Part shown: piece after piece, positions 57,617 to 64,000 of the stretch
How positions within the stretch are numbered: position 1 is the stretch's first letter
Layout of the letters: each line of letters opens with the position of its first letter
Source of the DNA: Symsagittifera roscoffensis
Taxonomy: Eukaryota; Xenacoelomorpha; Acoela; Convolutidae
Assembly: GCF_963678635.1 (NCBI RefSeq)
Contig: NC_087067.1
Coordinates: 18,545,639 to 18,609,638, forward strand
Length of the DNA stretch: 64,000 bases
Reading direction: 5' to 3'
Notes under the pieces: model-generated
The model's database searches: none
What the model saw: the letters and a program-made list of their open reading frames with translations, nothing else
Told to the model about the DNA's origin: nothing
Program-made: the position numbers and the translations under genes

Positions 57617-57692
57617 GACCCTGTTTTGACCCAAATTTTTTTGCGCAAATTGGCTGGTGACGCAAAAAAAAAATTTGTTTCAAAATAGGGTC
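57617..57692. repeat. Imperfect hairpin in 1.2-kb unit 1
   Basis: GACCCTGTTTTGACCC is followed about 40 bp later by its near reverse complement ending TTCAAAATAGGGTC. It is the diverged partner of the perfect hairpin at 58742-58814. Confidence 0.7.
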
Positions 57693-58741
57693 GTGTTTCG
57701 TATTTCTTCGTTCTTTTTGAAGTTAAATTGACCTAAAATTTAATTAGAAAGACTAACCCGATTCTACGATTCAGGGTAGTATCGTATTTCTTCGTTTTAG
57801 ATTTTGAAGTTAAATAAAAAGCAAATTGTTAAGAACAAAAGTTTCACAATCTGGGATAACCTCTGTTATATCTAGGATAGGGTAAAAATTGACCTAAATT
57901 TTAATTAGAAATACTACCCCGATACTACGATTCAGGGTAGTATCGTATTTCTTCGTTCCTGAATTGAATTAATAACATCTAAATTCGTTTTCAGATTATG
58001 AGAAGCTAGGAGTTAAGGGAAACGATTGATCCATCTTCGATGGAGATGATGATTTTTATCTACTGAACAATAACAATAGTAATATAATATATAAGTAGTA
58101 GCCCTTTTTTTAGGAGTGACCTCGTGGTCTGGGGATACTGAGACCCAGCCATGAGCTCACTATTTCAGCATGTAATTAAAATAATTAGAGCGTTCTGATC
58201 GAAGCCGGAAACAGTAACGTTTTGTCGACCCGATGTTAGAAAGACCACCAAAAGAACTGGCTTTGGCAGAAACGGTGAAAAGCATGTAGAGCTGTGTTTA
58301 GACGCTAGCCAGTCGTTTTAGAACCTCGCTTTATTTTCCGTCGATATGTACTTCCGGCCGAATGTTACACCACCATGGTTTTTAACCCTTCTCTCATCTT
58401 CTGTGTGAAAGATGTATTTTCGGTTTCCGACTCATCTTTTATCGTCTCCGGAATTTGACCACTGGCATCGTCTCCTATCAGAGAAAATCGTAAAATCCCG
58501 TTCGCTCGTTTCTGTTCCCCACGTTTGGCATTGGAGTTGACTCGATTACTTTGTTTCCCCGCCCCCGCCTAAAATCTGGTCTGGGGTCTCTAGAACAACA
58601 GGATTGTTCTCATGTGGTTCTGGTTTTTGAAGTTAAATGAACAGCAAATTGTTAAGAACAAAACGTTTTACCATTAGGAGTTTTATCGATGTTTTTTGCT
58701 CGACCAAATTGAATTACCGAGCTTCCCCAAATCACGATGAA

Positions 58742-58814
58742 GACCCTGTTTTGACCCAAATTTTTTTGCGCAAATTGGCTGGTGGCTCAAAAAAATTTGG
58801 GTCAAAACAGGGTC
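58742..58814. repeat. Perfect 26-bp inverted repeat (hairpin)
   Basis: Arms 58742-58767 and 58789-58814 are exact reverse complements around a 21-nt loop. The arm contains GACCCTGTTTTGACCC followed by an A/T run. It could form a stable stem in RNA or cruciform in DNA, or be the remnant of a foldback element. Confidence 0.9.
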
Positions 58815-59230
58815 GTGTTTCGTATTTCTTCGTTCTTTTTGAAGTTAAATTGACCTAAAGTTTAATTAGAAATACTAACCCGATACTACGATTCAGGGTA
58901 GTATCGTATTTCTTCGTTTTAGTTTTTGAAGTTAAATAAAAAGCAAATTGTTAAGAACAAAAGTTTCACAATCTGGGATAACCTCTGTTATATCTAGGAT
59001 AGGGTAAAAATTGACCTAAAGTTTAATTAGAAATACTACCCCGATATTACGATTCAGGGTAGTATCGTATTTCTTCGTTCTGGTTTTTGAAGTTAAATAA
59101 AAAGCAAATTGTTAAGAACAAAACGTTTTACCATTAGGAGTTTATCGATGTTTTTTGCTCGACCAAATTGAATTGTCGAGCTTTCCCAAATCATGATGAA
59201 GACCCTGTTTTGATCTAAATTTTTTTGCGC

Positions 59231-59629
59231 CACAAGCCAATCTTCACAGAAAAAAAACAAAAAAGACGCTTTTGGAAGGTTTTGACCCAAAAAGCGTTTT
59301 TTGGCGCGCGCTTCTTTGAAAAATCTTTTAAAAATTTTTAAAAACGCCTTATAAAAGTTTTTAGGGTAGGTTTTGCATAGCACCCTGCTATCACTGTTAT
59401 ATCTGGGATAACCTCTGTTTTATCAAGGATAGGGTAAAAATTGACCTAAAGTTTAATTAGAAATACTAATTTAGCGGTTTTGTTTGTTAATCTTATATTG
59501 GTTGTGTCTATTGTACGATCCATATCATAGACTTATTACACGCTAGCGATGAAATTAGAGCTCGTTTAATGCGGCTCTCAGATTTTTAAACAGAAGTTCA
59601 GTTTTGTTTTTCTCTTTCGTCGCTTGTAG
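59231..59629. other. AT-rich spacer before helicase exon
   Basis: Contains short homopolymer-rich stretches, GCGCGCGC-like bases near 59303, one degenerate piece of the 1.2-kb unit near 59400-59465, and the polypyrimidine tract and TTGTAG acceptor of the next exon. No gene was seen. Confidence 0.4.
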
Positions 59630-59819
59630 GACCAGCCTGCTGTGTGGAATGCGGACGCAGCAGTTTGTTCAGCCCAAGGGTGGAGGCGACATCAGAGACC
59701 TGAATGTGAACAGTGAGAACTGGGCAGTGGTGAAAGCGTGTCTCGTTGCAGGAATATATCCGAACGTGGCTTTTTTCAACAATGCACACAGGGAATTAGT
59801 CACCAAAAAACTGTCAGAG
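59630..59819 (+). pseudogene. Isolated exon of a YTHDC2-like DExH RNA helicase
   Basis: Bounded by TCGCTTGTAG|G and GAG|GTATTT splice-like signals. The frame is open for 63 codons. It contains GGGDIRD followed by NSENWAVVKA and LVAGIYPNV, a signature of the helicase-associated OB-fold region of YTHDC2-type 3'-to-5' RNA helicases, RNA-processing regulators in animals. Between GMRTQ and QPKGGGD the sequence looks shorter than the family usually is, implying an internal deletion or alternative exon edge. No other helicase exon was found within 4 kb on either side, and repeats flank it. It is either a stranded gene fragment or one exon of a gene with very long introns. Confidence 0.55.
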
Positions 59820-59939
59820 GTATTTAGAACGCAAATGATTTGCCGGAAGCGTATTCATGTTCAAGATTTTGACCACCTAATCTCTCCTTAAGTTTGATGT
59901 CCAGTTTGGGCGGGCGAACAAATTTAAAAGTTTTAAGAG

Positions 59940-62900
59940 GCTGTGGGCGAACAATTTTAAAAATTTCTAGAGACACAACATTTGGAGCCGAAGCACACTT
60001 TCGCAAGGTGCGGGAACCCTTTTGAAACAGCAAATTGCATTTTCGAGCATTTTGTAAACTTTTGACCGGAAATTTTGTTGTTCTGTCGCCACTCCCCTCT
60101 CCCAAATACATCATATGTTGGCGCTGAAGCGCTCTCCTGAATAACCCTTAATGTTAGAATTGTGTCGGAAAATAAAAGTCTCCGAACAAAATCGACGAGG
60201 ATCAATGGGGTGCCGAGGGGTTGAGTGCGAAAAAGAGTTACCTTGGCTCAAAGAGTCATATGCAACTAGATATGCGGGGCTGTAAAAATAGCATATAGAT
60301 AAACTAGCACATACTTTTGCGAGCTTCACGTGATATCGCGGGCTTTTTGTAACTAAACTTGCCATTCTGGAAGAGCAGTACATATCGTGGTTCTGAAATA
60401 ACTGGACGAACATTTCGGCATGGCCATTTAGTGGCAGATGCCTGACTGTATATTCATGTTCGCTATTTTTTTTTCAAGAAACAACTGAATAAACTTAAGT
60501 CAATTCTTTTTTGCATTTTTATACAATCAAATTCTTGCTATAAAATAATGAGACGGTAGCCGAAATGGTTTGGATAGTATTAGTATCAATAAATCTGATT
60601 GGCTAATAGCAGGACCCTAGGGTTCGTTTTGGTGAAATCCCTTCATAAATTCTTTTATAAATAAAAGCCCCTGAAAGGGCCCCAAATGGTTGAAAAACAT
60701 CAACCTATTACGGAGCTAACAAATATATATCTTATAGCTGTAGGTCAGAATTGTAATTCACCTTGCAGAAAACAAAACATTTTGGACGAACCGAGAAAAA
60801 GACTTAAATATATAAGAACTTATCCCTAACAACATAACATTAACACCAAGATAAGAGCAACATTGTCAAATGGCGACAGAGATGGTCACGTTTCTTCTGC
60901 AAAAATCTTAAATTGAGAAAACTATCCGAGCACATAAAAGCCAATCAATTATTCTACTTATCAGACTTTCAGCGTTTAAAAAAACTGACTTTACCACAAC
61001 TTTTTTCCAAACACTCAACGATTCAGCATCGAAAATTTACCAGAAGACAAAGACTATCACAACAACGATACTCATTAAAATTTTCAACACAATATCACGT
61101 GGACACCCTTTCACCTTCTTTATTCAGTACCAAAACATCATTAGGCAACAACGCGAACTTGTTGGGATCAAGTTTCTCAATCAATAGAACAAGCAATCCA
61201 CGACTTATCCGCATTTCTGACCTTGCCACAGGTTACCACAATCGAACCTGGAGTTCTCATTTATCATTGAGATATCTCATTTAAGGCTTAAGTTCCTAAC
61301 TTATTCACAATAGCTGACTCCACCAATTTTCTCCTCAAAATCGCCGAACTTATGGCCCCCAAGGCGATACTTAAAAAATTTAAGAGGCTGTGGGCGAACA
61401 ATTTTAAAAATTTCTAGAGACACAACATTTGGAGCCGAAGCACACTTTCGCAAGGTGCGGGAACCCTTTTGAAACAGCAAATTGCATTTTCGAGCATTTT
61501 GTAAACTTTTGACCGGAAATTTTGTTGTTCTGTCGCCACTCCCCTCTCCCAAATACATCATATGTTGGCGCTGAAGCGCTGTCCAGAATAACCCTTAATG
61601 TTAGCATTGTGTCGAAAAATAAAAGTCTCCGAACAAAATCGATGAGGATCAATGGGGTGCCGAGGGGTTGAGTGCGAAAAAGAGTTACCTTGGCTCAAAG
61701 AGTCATATGCAACTAGATATGCGGGGCTGTAAAAATAGCAAATAGATAAACTAGCATATACTTTTGCGAGCTTCACGTGTTATCGCGGGCTTTTTGTAAC
61801 TAAAGTTGCCATTCTGGAAGAGCAGTACATATCGTGGTTCTGAAATAACTGGACGAACATTTCGGCATGGCCTTTTAGTGGCAGATGCCTGACTGTATAT
61901 TCATGTTCGCTATTTTTTTTTCAAGAAACAACTGAATAAAACTTAAGTCAATTCTTTTGTGCATATTTATACAATCAAATTCTTGCTATAAATTAATGAG
62001 ACGGTAGCCGAAATGTTTTGAATAGTATTAGTATCAATAAATCTGATTGGCTAATATCAGGAACCTAAGGGTTCGTTTTGTTGAAATCCCTTCAAAAATT
62101 CTTTTAAAAATAAAAGCCCCTGAAAGCGCCCCAATTGGTTGAAAAACATCAACATATTACGGAGCTAACTAATATATATCTTATAGCTGTACGTCAGAAT
62201 TGTAATTCACCTTGCAGAAAACAGAACATTTTGGACAAACCGAGAAAAAGACTTAAATATATAAGAACTTATCCCTAACAAAATAACAGTAACACCAAGA
62301 TAAGAGCAACATTATCATATGGCGACAGAGATAGTCACGTTTCTTCTGCAAAAATCTTAAATTGAGAAAACTATCCGAGCACATGAAAGCCAATCACTTA
62401 TTCTACTTATCTGACTTTCAGCGTTTAAAAAAACTGACTTTACCTCATCTTTTTTCCAAAAACCCAACGATTCAGCATCGAAAATTTACCAGAAGACAAA
62501 GACTATCACAACAACGATACTCATTAAAATTTTCAACACAAAATCACGTGGACACCCTTCACCTTCTTCATTCAGTACCAAAACATCCTTAGGCAACAAC
62601 GCGAACTTGTTAGGATCAAGTTTCTCAATCAATAGAACAAGCAATCCTTGACTTATCCGCATTTCTGACCTTGCCACAGGTTACCACAATCCAACCTGGA
62701 GTTCTCATTTATCATTGAGATATCTCATTTAAAGCTTAAGTTCCTAACTTATTCACAATAGCTGACTCCACGCATTTTCTCCTAAAAATCACCGAACTTA
62801 TGGCCCCCAATGCGATACTTAAAAAATTTAAGAGGCTGTGGGCGAACAATTTTAAAAATTTCTAGAGACACAACATTTGGAGCCGAAGCACACTTTCGCA

Positions 62901-63540
62901 AGGTGCGGGAACCCTTTTGAAACAATAAATTGCATTTTCGAGCATTTTGTAAACTTTTGACCGGAAATTTTGTTGTTCTGTCGCCACTCCCCTCTCCCAA
63001 ATACATCATATGTTGGCGTTGAAGCGTTCTCCAGAATAACCCTTAATGTCTTAAATTGAGAAAACTCTTAAATTGAGAAAACTATCCGAGCACATGAAAG
63101 CCAATCACTTATTCTACTTATCTGATTTTCAGCGTTTAAAAAAACTGACATTACCTCACCTTTTTTCCAAACACTCAACGATTCAGCATCGAAAATTTAC
63201 CAGAAGACAAAGACTATCACAACAACGATACTCAATAAAATTTTCAAGACTATATCACGTGGACACCCTTTCACCTTCTTTATTCAGTACCAAAACATCC
63301 TTAGGCAACAACAAGAGTTTGCTGGGATCAAGTTTCACAATCAATGGAACAAGCAATCCGTGACTTATCCGCATTTCTGACCTTGCCACAGGTTACCACA
63401 ATCGAACCTGGAGTTCTCATTTATCATTGAGATATCTCATTTAAAGCTTAAGTTCCTCACTTATTCACAAAAGCTGACTTCACGCATTTTCTTCTCAAAA
63501 TCACCGAACTTAAGGCCCCCAATGCGATACGCCACATCAA
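59940..63540. repeat. Tandem array of about 1447-bp units, 2.5 copies
   Basis: Unit 1 begins near 59940, unit 2 near 61382 and unit 3 near 62829 (offsets 1447-1448). Each starts with TAAGAGGCTGTGGGCGAACA and includes CACTCCCCTCTCCCAAATAC and the downstream CTATCCGAGCAC block. Unit 3 lacks about 735 bp in its middle (joined at about 63050, with a short AAATTGAGAAAACT duplication at the join). ORFs starting at TTG codons (60913, 62362, 63073) repeat with the units but are frame-disrupted between copies, so they are unlikely to be genes. Confidence 0.9.
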
Positions 63541-63646
63541 CTTAACAAAAACTCTGAGCGATCAGAACCATATCATCTACCTTTGCGAAGTTGATGATGT
63601 TCTTTCTCAAACTAACCAGATATTCCAATATGTTGTTATAAGCTAA
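63452..63646 (+). other. Open stretch of 64 codons, possible exon
   Basis: Frame open from a stop at 63449 to TAA at 63644-63646 with protein-like texture (LTKTLSDQNHIIYLCEVDDV). Its first 30 codons overlap the end of repeat unit 3, and the same frame is open at the ends of units 1 and 2 (FLLKIAELMAPKA). There is no start codon. It may be a remnant of the gene from which the 1447-bp repeat arose. The family is unrecognised. Confidence 0.25.
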
Positions 63647-64000
63647 ATGACCAATGCAGCTGCTTATCTACGGTCGTATAGTAGACTTACAAGTAATCGA
63701 TCGAAAAATTGAAGATATCAAAATCAAAATTTAAAAAGAAATTATTTTAAAACAGCCGTCTTTGCTATCCCCAGTTCATCACCTTTCTGCACTTTCTTCG
63801 CATCTTATCACATGAACCTTAATCAACTGAAAATAACCAGTAGTTCACTCAAACCTATACCGCCACACTAATCCGAAATTTCAAAAGATTGCCAAAGATT
63901 TTTTGAATTTTTCGACACAGCGAAGTTAACAAATTTACAGGAAATATCACCCACTGCATTTTTTGCCAGAACAACTTCTGCATCATATGTTCGCGCTGAA
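63647..64000. other. Unannotated right edge
   Basis: AT-rich sequence with no gene seen. The last 19 bases (CATCATATGTTCGCGCTGAA region) resemble the CATCATATGTTGGCGCTGAA segment of the 1447-bp unit, so another copy may begin at the window edge. Confidence 0.4.

Larger units (their letters stand above)
56763..59230 (+). repeat. Tandem repeats of about 1.2 kb with nested sub-repeats
   Basis: Unit 1 (56763-57960) and unit 2 (57961-59080) are direct repeats. They share about 660 bp (including the GACCTCGTGGTCTGGGGATACTG stretch at about 56922 and 58118) and a second block with TTAAGAACAAAACGTTTTACC. A third, partial copy of the second block covers 59083-59230. Short repeats ending GGTAGTATCGTATTTCTTCG recur within each unit. 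Identity is about 95% by eye. No reading frame spans the unit and no LTR or transposase hallmarks are visible. Confidence 0.8.

Noticed and set aside
56763..58622. Pair of LTRs of a retroelement
   Set aside because: The direct repeats lack TG..CA ends, a primer-binding site, a polypurine tract and any gag/pol remnant between them; the layout is a plain tandem repeat.
59093..59383. Minus-strand 96-codon ORF rich in Lys and Phe
   Set aside because: Lies across A/T-rich repeat sequence and homopolymers; the composition explains the open frame.
60913..61284. 123-codon ORF in the 1447-bp repeat
   Set aside because: Starts at TTG, is basic and low in protein-like texture, and is frame-disrupted in units 2 and 3.

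Overview
This is eukaryotic DNA, most likely from an invertebrate animal. It has a two-exon zinc-finger gene with GT..AG splice signals and a polypyrimidine tract, CCAAT-box promoters, an exon of a YTHDC2-like RNA helicase, internal-promoter tRNA bodies and very large AT-rich tandem arrays. I cannot name the species. No bacterial gene organisation is present; the many small open frames inside the arrays are by-products of repetition.

The dominant structure is a satellite of about 283 bp (mostly 270-290) whose core is a tRNA-Val-like body of about 73 nt. I count roughly 158 units: about 67 on the minus strand (1-18945), about 19 on the plus strand (22370-27641), about 66 on the plus strand (29528-47813) and 6 on the plus strand (50351-51948). 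Some bodies fold as flawless tRNA-Val with anticodon CAC or TAC, with A-box and B-box matches. Most are damaged, commonly by a 3-nt loss in the variable loop and a broken T stem. Rarer units carry TGC, CAA or AAC anticodons. Multi-unit blocks have been re-amplified with periods of about 847, 1132, 1923 and 2509 bp.

The arrays lie on the arms of a large inverted repeat. The non-satellite parts of the arms are 18946-21208 and 27642-29527. The left arm has an intact 202-codon ORF, a second ORF of 143 codons and an array of perfect NF-Y (CCAAT) boxes; the right arm holds decayed copies. The spacer has a small C2H2 zinc-finger gene (exons 21229-21456 and 21614-21757), a broken direct copy of its first exon, an inverted copy of its last exon, and the middle satellite array.

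From 47814 to 55660 the satellite is interrupted by foreign-looking coding DNA with many overlapping or frame-shifted ORFs. It is present twice because 46216-50338 and 50351-54473 are a recent tandem duplication of 4135-bp period. The family is unrecognised; a decayed virus-derived or host gene are both possible. Downstream are tandem repeats of about 1.2 kb (56763-59230) with hairpins, a solitary helicase exon (59630-59819) and a tandem array of about 1447-bp units (59940-63540).

No integrated pathway can be read from the window. The common theme is repeated local duplication and inversion acting on a tRNA-centred satellite and on gene fragments beside it.
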